Assembly: GCA_035384565.1 (NCBI GenBank)
Contig: DAOOIT010000019.1
Span: forward strand, 27,798-91,797
Direction: 5' to 3'
DNA: 64,000 nt
Source: Planctomycetota bacterium
GTDB taxonomy: Bacteria; Planctomycetota; PUPC01; DSUN01
The position numbers and the translations under genes are program-made. Each line of letters opens with the position of its first letter. The stretch's first letter is position 1. The notes beneath the pieces are model-generated. The model was not told the origin of the DNA and ran no database searches. It worked only from the letters and a program-made list of their open reading frames with translations. This document shows, one piece after another, positions 21,920 to 31,215 of the stretch.

Positions 21920-24895
21920 TCACGGCTTCGCGGCCACGGGCCCCGGGCGGGAAGTGCGCTCCAGATAATCGGGCCACAGCGGGCAGTTGAAGTCAATCCA
22001 GGCCTTGATGGCGCGCAGGCCGGCCTCGGGCACCTTCACGGTCTCGTGGTCCTTGTCTCCCAGCACCGTCCACAGGCGGCTTTGCAGGGTGCCGAACGAG
22101 AGCGGCTCGGCCTTGAAGTGCCGCATGCCGTAGGTGAGGTCGAAGTAGTGCACCCACCCGCCCTGGATCAGCGCGCGGTAAGAGGCGGGGACGCGCTGGG
22201 CATCGAGGGTTCCGCGAAGGTCCAACCGCGCCTTCCCGCCGCCGTTGTGGCAGCGCACGCAATGGACGTCGAGCACCGGCTGCACGACCTTCTGGTAGTC
22301 GAAGGGGGCGGTTCCCCAGGGGGGCGGCTCGAGGGTGCGCGGCGGCTTGCGGAGGGCCAGGCCGGCCGCAGAGGGCGGCGAACTGCCGCGGGCCTCGTGG
22401 CAGCCGATGCAGCCGCGCCGCTCGCCCGGCTGGAGTTGCACCACGCTCCGCATCCGCTGCAACTCGTTGTAGTCGCCGTCGAGCAACTGGAAGTAGAGCA
22501 CCTTGCCGGCCGGCGCCAGGAAGTTGGCCGAGCCGTCCTCCTCGATGGGCACCGTGCCCAACGACGCCTTGGCCACGTAGCTCGGCCAGCCCCCGCCCTC
22601 GCGCACGCGGTAGAGCCCGGGCTCGACCTCGGTCACCTGGCTCGGCCAGTTGTAGCCGGTCCGCAGCGGAGCCAGCGGCGCGTTCGGCGTCCGCGTGAGG
22701 TAGCTCGGCGTCGGGCCGTGCACCAGGTGGACCGGTGCCGCGTAGAAGTCCTGGAACGGCGGGTGGTCGGCGCGGAACTCGCCGCAGGGGAGGGATTCCA
22801 GGGTGGCCGGGACCTCCTGGGCGACGCGCAGGAACTTGGCCCTGCCGCGGGCGACGGCAGAGCCCAGGCCGAGGTAGACGTCGTGGACGGTGAACTGGCC
22901 GAGGCCCCGCTCGGCCAGGTCGGGGTCGAGGGTGGCGGGCAGCGCGGGCGGCCGCGGGCGCGCGCGCAGCGGAGTGGGCTGGTAGCTGCTGATCTGCGGG
23001 TCCACGTAAAGCAGTTCCCGGTTGCCGTAGCGGTCAATGACGTAGAGCCCCCAGTTGTTCCGGTTGTCGGGGTTGTGGGCCACGAGGAAGAGGTCGCGCG
23101 AGAGGGGATAGGGGTCGCGGAACGTTTCGCTGTGTGAGCGGCTCATCTGGTATTGTGGCCGCGTGTCCGGCGTGATGTTCGTTAGCGCCTCTGCGTCGTA
23201 TGGTCCCTTGGCGAGGTCAATGAGGGCAATCGGCCCGCTGTGGTCGCCGTGGGACATGAGGGTGCAGACGATCTCGTGGGAACCCGGCACTTCGTGCGCC
23301 TGGCTGTAGCAGTTGGGGGTGTTGTTGCCGAAGACCAGTTCGGGGTGCGTGCCATCGGGGCGGATGGCCCACAGCGTGTGGCCGAAGTCGGCCCCCTTGT
23401 CGAGGTATTCGGAGCGCGTCCAGAGGATGCGGCCGCTGCGCATCACGGAGGGCTTCCACTCGCTGAGGTTGGCGTGGGACAGGCGCCGCAGGCCCGTGCC
23501 GTCGGGCTCCATGCGATAGAGGACGTATGCCTGCGGGCGCCAGCACAGGAAGCGTGCTGTGCATCGCGTGGTGTGGAAGGCCAGGCCGCCGTCGGGCAGG
23601 CACACGGCGTCGAAGTCGTGGAACGGCCCTTCGGTGAGCCGCCGCAGCCCGGTGCCATCGGCCTGTATGGCGTAGAGGTGCCAGTACGAGGCCCAGCCCT
23701 CTACCTCGGGCTTCTGGGGGCGGTAGGCAAAGTAGATGGTCTTCGCATCGTAGTCAGCCGCCGGCTCGCGCACGATGCCCGCGGAGCCGTCGAAGAGTTG
23801 CTCGACGCGCGCGCGATCTGGGCGCAGGCGGCCCCCCTCATCGCGGGGCACGTGCAGCACGAACACGCCGCCGCCCGGCTCCAGCACGCCGTCGAGGTGC
23901 TCGCTGTAGTTGTGCGACTCGAGGAAGGGGTGGCGCTTGGCGAACAGGATGCGCTCGAGGGGCGCCAGGGCGGGGTCGCGGAAGAACAGGTCGCGCTTCG
24001 CCCGCCGCGCGGCCAGGTACACGGCGTCGGAGGCCGGCTCTGCCGCGGCCCGGCGCCGCAGCTCGGCCGCCTGGGTCCGCTCGGCGCTCACGTCGAGGCC
24101 CTGGCCCGCGAGCCGCTCGATCATGTCCTCGAAGAGCACCAGCACGCGCTCCAGTGGCTCGAGTCGCGCGAAGCGGCCCCAGTAGGGCGCGCCGCCCGGC
24201 AGGGCAGGCCGGTCCACCCGCAGCGGCGAGAGATGATCGTCCGCAGGAATCCGGCTCAGCGTCGCCCGCTCCCGCTGGAAGGCGTAGTGGAGCAAGCCGT
24301 CCCAGCCCTTCCCGGGCAACTGGTCCACGGGGAGGCCGGGGAACCGGCTGGGCTGGGCGACTCTGGCAGCGTGCTTGGCCACGGACTTCCACTCGCGGCC
24401 ATCCTGCGAAACCAGCACCTCGAACGCCACGGGCACGCGGTCGGCGTAGCGCCCCTTGCGGTCGCGCGAGAAGACGACCTTCGCGACCTGTGCGGGTCTG
24501 GACAGCTCGATCTGCGCCCACTCCTGGCCCGTGCCCGCGGCGATCCAGCTGCGGTCGTTCCCATACTCGCCGTCGTTCAGGTGGGCGATCTGGTGGATGG
24601 CGTAGCCGGGGAGGCACGACGAGGCCGAGGCCTTGGCACCGTGCTTGGCCAGCGCTAGGTTGGCCGTGCCGTCGGGGCCGTAGACCTCCAGCTCATCAAT
24701 GCACGCCTGGCTCGCCGAGCTGGCGAAGATGACGAGGCGGACGAACTTCGCCTCGCACGTGGGGAAGGCCACGGGATTCGGCTGGTCGGCGCGGATGGCC
24801 ATTTCGCCGGCCATCGCCGCCCCGACCAGGCAGAGCGCGACGGCCATCAGCGGCCCGCTGCCCCGAACGCCGTCATGCCGAGCTCGCCGTACCAT
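21920..24895 (-). CDS. Exported discoidin/HzsA-like protein with two CxxCH haem motifs
   Basis: The product has 991 residues from the ATG at 24895 (GGAG upstream), with a signal peptide to about residue 29. About 35-165 is an F5/8-type-C (discoidin) domain (ELEVYGPDGTANLA, HLNDGEYGNDRSW). About 330-640 has repeated DGTGLRRLTEGPF- and DGTGLRRLSHANLSEWKPS-type blades, a WD/TolB-like propeller. About 640-990 resembles the middle and C-terminal regions of hydrazine synthase alpha-subunit (HzsA)-related proteins. It carries CIGCH (about 830) and CVRCH (about 880), haem c attachment sites. I infer a periplasmic c-type cytochrome-like enzyme. There is no evidence of anammox; such HzsA-related proteins are widespread in planctomycetes with unknown function. 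Confidence 0.8.
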   Translation of the reverse strand: MVRRARHDGVRGSGPLMAVALCLVGAAMAGEMAIRADQPNPVAFPTCEAKFVRLVIFASSASQACIDELEVYGPDGTANLALAKHGAKASASSCLPGYAIHQIAHLNDGEYGNDRSWIAAGTGQEWAQIELSRPAQVAKVVFSRDRKGRYADRVPVAFEVLVSQDGREWKSVAKHAARVAQPSRFPGLPVDQLPGKGWDGLLHYAFQRERATLSRIPADDHLSPLRVDRPALPGGAPYWGRFARLEPLERVLVLFEDMIERLAGQGLDVSAERTQAAELRRRAAAEPASDAVYLAARRAKRDLFFRDPALAPLERILFAKRHPFLESHNYSEHLDGVLEPGGGVFVLHVPRDEGGRLRPDRARVEQLFDGSAGIVREPAADYDAKTIYFAYRPQKPEVEGWASYWHLYAIQADGTGLRRLTEGPFHDFDAVCLPDGGLAFHTTRCTARFLCWRPQAYVLYRMEPDGTGLRRLSHANLSEWKPSVMRSGRILWTRSEYLDKGADFGHTLWAIRPDGTHPELVFGNNTPNCYSQAHEVPGSHEIVCTLMSHGDHSGPIALIDLAKGPYDAEALTNITPDTRPQYQMSRSHSETFRDPYPLSRDLFLVAHNPDNRNNWGLYVIDRYGNRELLYVDPQISSYQPTPLRARPRPPALPATLDPDLAERGLGQFTVHDVYLGLGSAVARGRAKFLRVAQEVPATLESLPCGEFRADHPPFQDFYAAPVHLVHGPTPSYLTRTPNAPLAPLRTGYNWPSQVTEVEPGLYRVREGGGWPSYVAKASLGTVPIEEDGSANFLAPAGKVLYFQLLDGDYNELQRMRSVVQLQPGERRGCIGCHEARGSSPPSAAGLALRKPPRTLEPPPWGTAPFDYQKVVQPVLDVHCVRCHNGGGKARLDLRGTLDAQRVPASYRALIQGGWVHYFDLTYGMRHFKAEPLSFGTLQSRLWTVLGDKDHETVKVPEAGLRAIKAWIDFNCPLWPDYLERTSRPGPVAAKP

Positions 24896-24993
24896 CTCTC
24901 TTCTCCTGGCATGCGTGCCTGCCAGGATCCTACGCCATCTGCTTGACGACTTCAAGTTGATCTTCCGGCGGCGGAATGGTCCAATCACAGGCG

Positions 24994-25090
24994 CCCTCCC
25001 GAAGGTTTCAATACCTTCGGGAGGGTAAGGCCCGGGGTTCTCGGCTCGGCGTATCATCAGCCTCCCGCAGGTATTGAAACCTGCGGGAGG
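24994..25090. repeat. Pair of inverted palindromic elements in a divergent gap
   Basis: Two hairpins of one family. Arms 24994-25006 and 25013-25025 have loop TTCAAT; arms 25061-25072 and 25079-25090 have loop ATTGAA. The loops are reverse complements, so the two copies are oppositely oriented. A third copy lies at 36645-36677. All carry the CCTCCCG(A/C)AGG arm. The copies sit just before the beta-helix gene, inside its possible 5' untranslated region. Confidence 0.75.
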
Positions 25091-25124
25091 GAGTTGCCCC
25101 CATTCACCGGCGGAGCACAACAAC

Positions 25125-27419
25125 GTGCGTTGGCTGGCCCTCCTCGTCATCTCAGCCGCTCTGGCCGAGGCCGTGGAATACCACGTCGCCCCGACCGGCG
25201 ACGACAAGAACCCCGGCACCGCGGACAAGCCGTTCCGCACCATCCAACGCGCCGCCAGCATCATCAGGCTCGGCGACACGTGCCACATCCGCGGCGGGAC
25301 CTACCGCGAGACCGTCCAGCCCTGGAAGTCCGGCCAGGAGGGCCGCCCCATCCGCTTCGTCGCCCAGAAGGGCGAACAGGTCGTCGTCTCAGGCGCCGAC
25401 CCTGTCACAGGCTGGAAGCGTTACAGGGGCAACATCTGGAAGGCCGACATGCCCTGGAGCCTCGGGCGCAACAACCAGGTCTTCTTCGATGGCCAGATGC
25501 TCCCCGAGGCCCGCTGGCCCAACGACACGGATGGCGACCCGTTTACAGCCGACGGCGCCCCGATCAGCACGGGGGGCGACTGGGGCCTCTCGTGCGACCT
25601 GCTGCCCGACACCCTGGCCACCGATGCCTGGCAGGGCGGCGTGGCCTGGGTGATGGCCGGCGCGCGCTGGACCAGCTTCACCGCCACCATCGCCAGCTAC
25701 AAGGCCGCCGAAAAGAAGGTCCTCTTCTCCATCCCCGACCCCGCCTGGGTGCGCGAGCACATGAACCCGCGCCGCGGCGGCGAGTTCTACCTCGTCGGCT
25801 GCCTCGCCGGCCTCGATGCTCCAGGCGAGTGGTATTACGAGAAGGGCGACTCGACCCTCTACCTCATCCCGCCCGTGGACGATGACCCCAACAAGCACGA
25901 GGTTCTCGCCCGCCGCCGAACCACGGCCATTGACCTCAAAGGCCGCTCGCACATCCAGTTCGCCGATATCCACATCCACGCCGGCGGGGTGGACATGGAC
26001 GACGCGCACCGCTGCCTCATTGAGCGGATGCGGGCCACCTACATCGCCCACACACGCGGCGGGCAAACGGCCGCATCGCTCAACGAGAAGTGCGCCCTCT
26101 ACATCGCCGGCGACGGCAACACCATCCGCGACTGCGAGATCGCCTTCAGCGCGGGCGACGGCATCCGCGTCGGCGGCAACGATAACCGCATCGTCAACTG
26201 CTACATCCACCACACCAGCTATCTGGGCTCCTACGGCGCCCCGCTCGCCCTCTCAGGCACGGGCCACCTGGTGAGCCACTGCACCATCCACGACACCGGC
26301 CGCGACGGCATTCTCCTCGGCGGGCAGGCCCACATCGTGCAGTTCTGCGAGGTCTACAACACCGGCCGCCTCGCCCGCGACACCGGCCTCCTCTACACCG
26401 TGGGCAACGACGGCGGCAACACCGAGATCCATCACAACTGGTTCCACGACAACAAGGCCGCGGGTCTCGGTCTCGGCATCTACCTCGACAACTTCACCTC
26501 CAACTACCTCGTCCACCACAACCTCGTCTGGAACTGCGATGACCCGCTGCGGCTCAACAAGCCCTCCACCTACAACCTCATCGCCAACAACACCCTCGTC
26601 GGCCCCGTCGCCAACTGGGGCCGCTGGGAGACCGACCGCATGTTCGCCGTGCGCCTCTACAACAACCTCGTCGCCAAGGGCATCCAGAAGCATCCCGACC
26701 TCATCCTCTCGCACAACGCGGCCAATGCTGCCTTCGACACGGCCAGCATCCGCACGGGCAAGGATCGGCCGGGCGTGGACGTGGGCATCGTGGTCCCCGG
26801 CATCGCCGACCAGTTCCTCGGCAAGGCTCCCGACTGCGGCGCCTACGAGAAGGGCGACGACCCGCCCTGGAAGCCGGGCCACGACTTCGCCCTCGCGCAC
26901 CGGGCCGCCTACAAGCCCCCGAAGACGCCGCTCCGCAACCACGTGCGCAACGGCTCGTTCGATCTGAACCGCGTCACCACCCTCCCCGTCAACGACTCCC
27001 TGAATCCCTGGACCCTCACAGGCGCCAAGGCCGGCAAGCCGGTCCCCGGCCGCGGCGGCATCCAAACCCACTATGACGAGCGCGACTCCATCATCGGCCA
27101 GGGCCTCTGCCTCAGCGGCCCGTCCGACGACGGCGTGGAGCAGGAGATCACCACCCTCGAGCCCAACACGAAGTATCTCCTTGCCGGCTGGCTCAAGGCC
27201 AAGGACGCCGCGAGCATCCGCCTGGGCGTCCGCGGGCACGGTGGCGCGGAGGCGTTCAAAGCTGTCTCTGGGAACAAGTGGCAGCTTGTGACGCTCGACT
27301 TCACCACAGGCGCAGCGAACACGAAAGCCACCGTGTTCATAGCCAAGCCCGGTGCGGGTGCCGCCTTCGCCGACGACATCGGCCTCCTGCCCGCCTGGAA
27401 GCCCGAGCCGCCACACTGA
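25125..27419 (+). CDS. Exported right-handed beta-helix protein (pectate-lyase-like) with C-terminal carbohydrate-binding domain
   Basis: The product has 764 residues from a GTG at 25125 that begins directly with the signal peptide VRWLALLVISAALAEA. An upstream in-frame ATG would read through a palindromic repeat and is rejected. After the signal, YHVAPTGDDKNPGTADKPFRTIQRAASII is the standard start of DUF1565/beta-helix proteins (cited in part: GDDKNPGTADKPFRTIQRA). About 260-500 has parallel beta-helix repeats with frequent N/H turns (NTIRDCEIAFSAGDGIRVGG, NRIVNCYIHHTSYLG, NYLVHHNLVWNCDD). About 620-760 is a jelly-roll carbohydrate-binding module (NGSFDL through KATVFIAKPGAGAAFADDIG). It probably binds or cleaves polysaccharide outside the cytoplasm. 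Catalytic residues are not assigned. Confidence 0.85.
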   Translation: MRWLALLVISAALAEAVEYHVAPTGDDKNPGTADKPFRTIQRAASIIRLGDTCHIRGGTYRETVQPWKSGQEGRPIRFVAQKGEQVVVSGADPVTGWKRYRGNIWKADMPWSLGRNNQVFFDGQMLPEARWPNDTDGDPFTADGAPISTGGDWGLSCDLLPDTLATDAWQGGVAWVMAGARWTSFTATIASYKAAEKKVLFSIPDPAWVREHMNPRRGGEFYLVGCLAGLDAPGEWYYEKGDSTLYLIPPVDDDPNKHEVLARRRTTAIDLKGRSHIQFADIHIHAGGVDMDDAHRCLIERMRATYIAHTRGGQTAASLNEKCALYIAGDGNTIRDCEIAFSAGDGIRVGGNDNRIVNCYIHHTSYLGSYGAPLALSGTGHLVSHCTIHDTGRDGILLGGQAHIVQFCEVYNTGRLARDTGLLYTVGNDGGNTEIHHNWFHDNKAAGLGLGIYLDNFTSNYLVHHNLVWNCDDPLRLNKPSTYNLIANNTLVGPVANWGRWETDRMFAVRLYNNLVAKGIQKHPDLILSHNAANAAFDTASIRTGKDRPGVDVGIVVPGIADQFLGKAPDCGAYEKGDDPPWKPGHDFALAHRAAYKPPKTPLRNHVRNGSFDLNRVTTLPVNDSLNPWTLTGAKAGKPVPGRGGIQTHYDERDSIIGQGLCLSGPSDDGVEQEITTLEPNTKYLLAGWLKAKDAASIRLGVRGHGGAEAFKAVSGNKWQLVTLDFTTGAANTKATVFIAKPGAGAAFADDIGLLPAWKPEPPH

Positions 27420-27580
27420 TCTCTGCCCGCTTCGCTGCCTCGGCCCCGCCGGAAGTGCTCGCGGGCGGACGCGGGCCTGCACTTGTGCCTCTCGCTCCGG
27501 AGCTTCAGCGGGGAGGCTGGCATCCCTGGTGGCCATCTTGATCTGAGAGGCGGGCGCGGAACGGCGTCGCGAGGAACCCA

Positions 27581-28117
27581 TCAGTCCATGTGCTGGGCCT
27601 CGTCCTCGCCGCTCCCCACCGGCTCGCGGCCCAGCAGCACGATGGCGAAGTGCTGATACCGCCGCTTCGTGTGCGGGTGCATGTCGTGCCAGCGGACCAG
27701 GAACTCCTCCTCGGTGAGCCATGTGCGGCGAAACGATGCGGGGTCCTCGAAGATGATCACGCCTTCTACGTGGCCGATCACGACGGCGTAGTGCCCGTTG
27801 TCGTAGTCCCGGGCCCAGTCCTGGAGCGTCATGTACCTGTCGGCCCAGGCCTGGAGCAGCACGATGACGGGGTGTCCGTGGTCCACATAGGCTTTCACCT
27901 CGTCGAGCGAAAAGCCGTCGTGGGCGTGGACGTCGAAGCCCATGCGTCTGGCCACGGCGACCATCCGCTCGGGCGGCGTGCCGCCCCTGTCGGCGCCCAG
28001 TTCCCGGATCAAGGCGTCCTCGCGCACCTCGATGCCATAGTAGGCGAGCACGCTTTGAAGGGCCTTCGGGCCGCAGTCGAAGTCGAATGTCTGCCTCCCA
28101 ACCCTCAGGTTGATCAC
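27581..28117 (-). CDS. C39-like papain-fold cysteine peptidase family protein
   Basis: The product has 178 residues from a GTG at 28117. The catalytic triad of the C39/papain-like fold can be placed: FDCGPKALQSVLAYYG holds the Cys (about residue 15), DNGHYAVVIGH the His and IIFEDPAS the Asp. ERMVAVARRMGFDVHAHDGF and HPVIVLLQAW are typical of the family. There is no membrane or ABC part, so it is a stand-alone domain. The GTG overlaps the stop of the N-formylglutamate amidohydrolase-like gene by 4 bp, so it is cotranscribed with that gene and the ceramidase-like gene. It is probably a cytosolic peptidase or amidase; the substrate is unknown. Confidence 0.8.
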   Translation of the reverse strand: MINLRVGRQTFDFDCGPKALQSVLAYYGIEVREDALIRELGADRGGTPPERMVAVARRMGFDVHAHDGFSLDEVKAYVDHGHPVIVLLQAWADRYMTLQDWARDYDNGHYAVVIGHVEGVIIFEDPASFRRTWLTEEEFLVRWHDMHPHTKRRYQHFAIVLLGREPVGSGEDEAQHMD

Positions 28118-28893
28118 CGGGCGGACTCCTCGTTCACGGTGCGGCGCATGGCGGCAAGGGCCTCGGCAAAGGCGCGCCGCAGGCGGTTCAACGCGCCGAT
28201 GTTGGGGCTGCCGTCGGGGTTGCGGTAGAGGCTGTCGTTCGTCTCTTGGAGCAGCGCGGGGCAGCGGGTGCCCACGCGGCCCATCGCGTGGACGGAATGC
28301 GCCGCGCACACGTGGCCGTAGACGCGCCAGTACTCGGACTCGTTGACCGTGACCTTGACGTCGGGCAGGCGTCGGCGCAGTTCGGCCGCATAGGTTTCGA
28401 TGTAGAGGTCGGGGCAGTAGGTGACCCTTCCGGCGTCGAGCGTCGAGTGCTGGAAGCTCATCAGCTCGATCTGGTTGGCGGCCACGCCGCGGGCCGTGAT
28501 CGTCGAGTGGCCGTCGAGCAGGAACTGCCTGCCCCCTGCGATCTCGGCCTCGATCGCCGCGTGAAAGGGGTCGAGGTGCTTGCGCGCCATTCGCTCGCGG
28601 AGGGCGGCGTCTGGCTCGCGGCCCGGCTTGTAGACGGGGCGGCCGAATACGTCCTTCAGCGGCACGCAGTCCTCGATGTGGGCAGGGTGCCGGTTGGCCT
28701 CGAGGATCAGACTACAGAAGGGGAACACGATCTGCCCGTTTCCGAGCAGGTCGCGGAAGTCGTAGAGCCAGTTCGTGAACCAGTCCACGTTCCGCGCAAG
28801 GGCGGCGAAATCGTCAGCCAGCGCGTCCAGCGGCACCTCGGCTGGCACGGCGAGGCCGCTGTGAGGGATGACGACGAGCAGCTCCGCGAACAC
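28114..28893 (-). CDS. N-formylglutamate amidohydrolase-family protein
   Basis: The product has 259 residues from a GTG with GGAGGAG five bases upstream. The family start VVIPHSGLAVPAEVP and the region NVDWFTNWLYDF, followed by EANRHPAHIED, FLLDGHSTITARG and VNESEYWRVYGHVCAAHS, match the FGase (PF05013) pattern with likely zinc-ligand His residues in PHSG and DGHST. Members cleave N-acyl amino acids such as formylglutamate. No hut genes are nearby, so a different amide substrate is likely. It is the middle gene of a three-gene operon between a ceramidase-like amidase and a C39-like peptidase. Confidence 0.82.
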   Translation of the reverse strand: MFAELLVVIPHSGLAVPAEVPLDALADDFAALARNVDWFTNWLYDFRDLLGNGQIVFPFCSLILEANRHPAHIEDCVPLKDVFGRPVYKPGREPDAALRERMARKHLDPFHAAIEAEIAGGRQFLLDGHSTITARGVAANQIELMSFQHSTLDAGRVTYCPDLYIETYAAELRRRLPDVKVTVNESEYWRVYGHVCAAHSVHAMGRVGTRCPALLQETNDSLYRNPDGSPNIGALNRLRRAFAEALAAMRRTVNEESAR

Positions 28894-28918
28894 CGCTTCT
28901 CCTCCGTCTGGCCGCCGC

Positions 28919-31048
28919 TCAGCGGACCCCTCTCGCAGCGGCGAAGTGTTTGGCGATCTCCTCGGCCGAGAGGGCGCGGGGGAAGACAGCCACCTCATCG
29001 AGTTTGCCCGCGAAGTTGGCGATGTTGTCGTTCCGGCCGCCAAGGAAGATGGTCTCGCAGCCGTCGGGCGTCGTGACCGCGGCTTCGCCCGAAATCTCCT
29101 GCTTGCCGTCGAGGTAGACCGTCACCTTCCTGCCGTCGCGGACCAGGGCGACGTGGTGCCAGGTGCGAAGCGCGATGTCGGTGCTGCCGGTGAGTAGCTC
29201 CTGGGCGATGTTGCCGTTGAAGAAGATGAGCTTGCCCTGGGCGTCCTTCTTGCCGCCGATGCCGAGGTGGTCGCCGCGGGCCTCCTTGTCGCCATCGGAG
29301 CCGCGGGAGAAGAGGTAGCCGGTGACCTCCCGGGCGTCGGTGGGCAGGCCGTTCCAGAACCAGAACTCTACGGTGTAGGCGGGGCCGAGGCCATTGATGG
29401 CGGCCTTGAGGCGCCCGCCGGCGAAGTGGGGGCAGCGGCCGACGCGGCCCTCAAGGTAGAGGGCGATGCAGTCCTCATAGGTCGCGGGGCAGTTGCCCGC
29501 GGCATCGGCCGCGGTTGGGCCAACCATCTCTTCCATTCGCCAATAGGCCAGCGGCTTGGAGGCGAGGATGGCCTGGGCGTAGGGGCCATTCGTCACGGCC
29601 AGCTTGCGGCGGGGCTTGCCCGCGACCTCCTCGAGGCACTGGAGCACGGTCTCGACGATCTTCGGCTCGGCCTGGACCTCGAGGCCGGCCGTGCGGGCGG
29701 GCCACGTGGTGTAGCCGCCCAGCGTGTGCTGCTCGGGCGGCGGGATGTAGCCCTCGGCGCCATTCGCCAGTTCGATGTTCATGGTGGGCTGAAGCGGGCT
29801 CTGGGCCTTGAGCTTCAGCCCCGTGATGCCGAACACCTCGCACGGAATGGCCGTGATGCCCAAGTCTCCCACGCGAATGGCCTGGAGCTTGAGTTCGCGC
29901 GTCGGCTCCTGGTGCAGGTAGATGGCTTCCTTGGCATAGACCTCCTGTTGGCTGCGCGGCACGGGGCCTTGCATCTTGGCGAGGATGGCCTTCGCCCACT
30001 CCAGGCGCTTCTCGTCGGGGGTGCGGCGGCCGAGTGTGAGCTTCTTCTCGCAGGCCGCGAGCGTAGCGGAGTCGCGGTACTCGATCTTCTTGTGGGCCTC
30101 CGCGGCCACTCTGGCCACCGCTTCGGCGTACTGCTGAAGGCCGATGTTTTTCTTCGGTTGGCTGTAGTCCATCCAGTGCAGGTCGCCCGCGGTGCCCTGC
30201 GACATCAGGGCGACGAAGGGAGGCTCCAGCGTCTCGGCTCCCAGCATGGTGGCCAGCCTGGCGCAGAAGATGCCGAAGTAGTCGCTCGACACGGCGGCTG
30301 CGCCGAAGTAGTGCATCGAGAAGTTCGCCAGCACTGCGATGGGCTTCCCATCGGGCGACTGGACGGCGAGCAGCGTGAGGTCGGGGTCTATCGGTCCGGA
30401 GGGGCCGACGTGGTTCGGGCTCTGATAGCCGGGGTGCATCATGGCGCGGATATTTCGCTGGCCGAAGGGATCGGTGCCGATGCGGTCGGGACGCAGAATC
30501 CAGCGGCGGCAGTTGGTCCATTCGTGCGCATCGGCAACCGTCCAGCCGACCCGTGCGGGCGCGAGGTTCTTCGCCGCCTGGGCGATGCCTTGGACGATTC
30601 CGTCGCGCAGCACCGGCACGTAGTCCTCCTGCACGCCTGTGCCGAGCGCGCCCATCACCGACGGGGCGGAGTGCGTGTGGACGGCGGAGATGAGGATGTG
30701 GCTGGCGGGAATGCCCGTGGCTTTGCTGGCCAGTTCCTTCGCCTCGTCGCAGAACTCGCGGGTCATCATCAGCGTGTCCACGATGGCGAGGGCCACCTTC
30801 GTCGTCCCGTCGTCGAGCACCAGGCAGCGGGCGTGGAGCGTGCCCGCCGGTCCAGTCGCCTTGGCCTCGAGGAACCCGCCGCTCACGAGGACCGGCCACG
30901 TCTTCGGCATCACGTCCACCGCGCAAGCCCCTGCGCGGAACGCCCCCGCCCCCTCGCCCGCCGCAGAGGCCCTCGCGGGCAACACGAAGGGCGCGGCCGC
31001 CGTGGCCGCTGCCGTCATCACCAGCTCGCGTCGAGTCAGCGCCTCCAT
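28919..31048 (-). CDS. Tat-exported neutral-ceramidase-like protein with C-terminal LamG domain
   Basis: The product has 709 residues from the ATG at 31048 (GGAGG eight bases upstream). The N-terminus MEALTRRELVMTAAATAAA is a twin-arginine signal. About 35-460 resembles the neutral/alkaline non-lysosomal ceramidase N-terminal domain: FRAGACAVDVMPKTWPVLVSG, HILISAVHTHSAPSVMG with the conserved HTHS zinc site, MSQGTAGDLHW and GGYTTWPARTAGLEVQAE. About 490-705 is a LamG/concanavalin-like jelly roll (LAYWRMEEMVGPTAADAAG, TWHHVALVRDGRKVTVYLDG). The first domain may hydrolyse an amide, not necessarily ceramide. It is the first gene of an operon with two further amide hydrolases. The promoter is at 31169-31197. 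Confidence 0.85.
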   Translation of the reverse strand: MEALTRRELVMTAAATAAAPFVLPARASAAGEGAGAFRAGACAVDVMPKTWPVLVSGGFLEAKATGPAGTLHARCLVLDDGTTKVALAIVDTLMMTREFCDEAKELASKATGIPASHILISAVHTHSAPSVMGALGTGVQEDYVPVLRDGIVQGIAQAAKNLAPARVGWTVADAHEWTNCRRWILRPDRIGTDPFGQRNIRAMMHPGYQSPNHVGPSGPIDPDLTLLAVQSPDGKPIAVLANFSMHYFGAAAVSSDYFGIFCARLATMLGAETLEPPFVALMSQGTAGDLHWMDYSQPKKNIGLQQYAEAVARVAAEAHKKIEYRDSATLAACEKKLTLGRRTPDEKRLEWAKAILAKMQGPVPRSQQEVYAKEAIYLHQEPTRELKLQAIRVGDLGITAIPCEVFGITGLKLKAQSPLQPTMNIELANGAEGYIPPPEQHTLGGYTTWPARTAGLEVQAEPKIVETVLQCLEEVAGKPRRKLAVTNGPYAQAILASKPLAYWRMEEMVGPTAADAAGNCPATYEDCIALYLEGRVGRCPHFAGGRLKAAINGLGPAYTVEFWFWNGLPTDAREVTGYLFSRGSDGDKEARGDHLGIGGKKDAQGKLIFFNGNIAQELLTGSTDIALRTWHHVALVRDGRKVTVYLDGKQEISGEAAVTTPDGCETIFLGGRNDNIANFAGKLDEVAVFPRALSAEEIAKHFAAARGVR

Positions 31049-31064
31049 CGGCAAGACCTCCAAC

Positions 31065-31094
31065 TTGACCCTGGCGGCCGTTTGTGCTCATACT
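31065..31094 (+). promoter_or_regulatory. Possible promoter of the SDR-type oxidoreductase gene
   Basis: TTGACC (31065-31070), 18-base spacer, CATACT (31089-31094). It overlaps the leader of the divergent ceramidase-like gene. The 5' untranslated region would be about 115 bases. Confidence 0.4.
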
Positions 31095-31168
31095 CATGGG
31101 GCGTGCACGGCCTTCGAAAGCCCTCGGGCCGGTCTCCGCACGCGGAGCGTCGGTGTGCAAGTACGTAC

Positions 31169-31197
31169 ACCCTACCAGGCTCAGGGGCAGGCGTCAA
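31169..31197 (-). promoter_or_regulatory. Possible promoter of the ceramidase-like operon
   Basis: Reverse strand: TTGACG (31197-31192), 17-base spacer, TAGGGT (31174-31169). The leader before the ATG at 31048 would be about 115 bases, overlapping the divergent unit. Confidence 0.5.
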
Positions 31198-31215
31198 GGC
31201 GCAGAGGAGCAGAGC

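Noticed and set aside
21920..24895. Hydrazine synthase (anammox)
   Set aside because: Only distant HzsA-like regions and no hzsB/hzsC or other anammox genes; such relatives occur widely in planctomycetes.
27420..27580. Structured RNA or terminator in the gap after the beta-helix gene
   Set aside because: Only a 10-bp GCTCCGGAGC palindrome without loop or conserved context; not enough to call.
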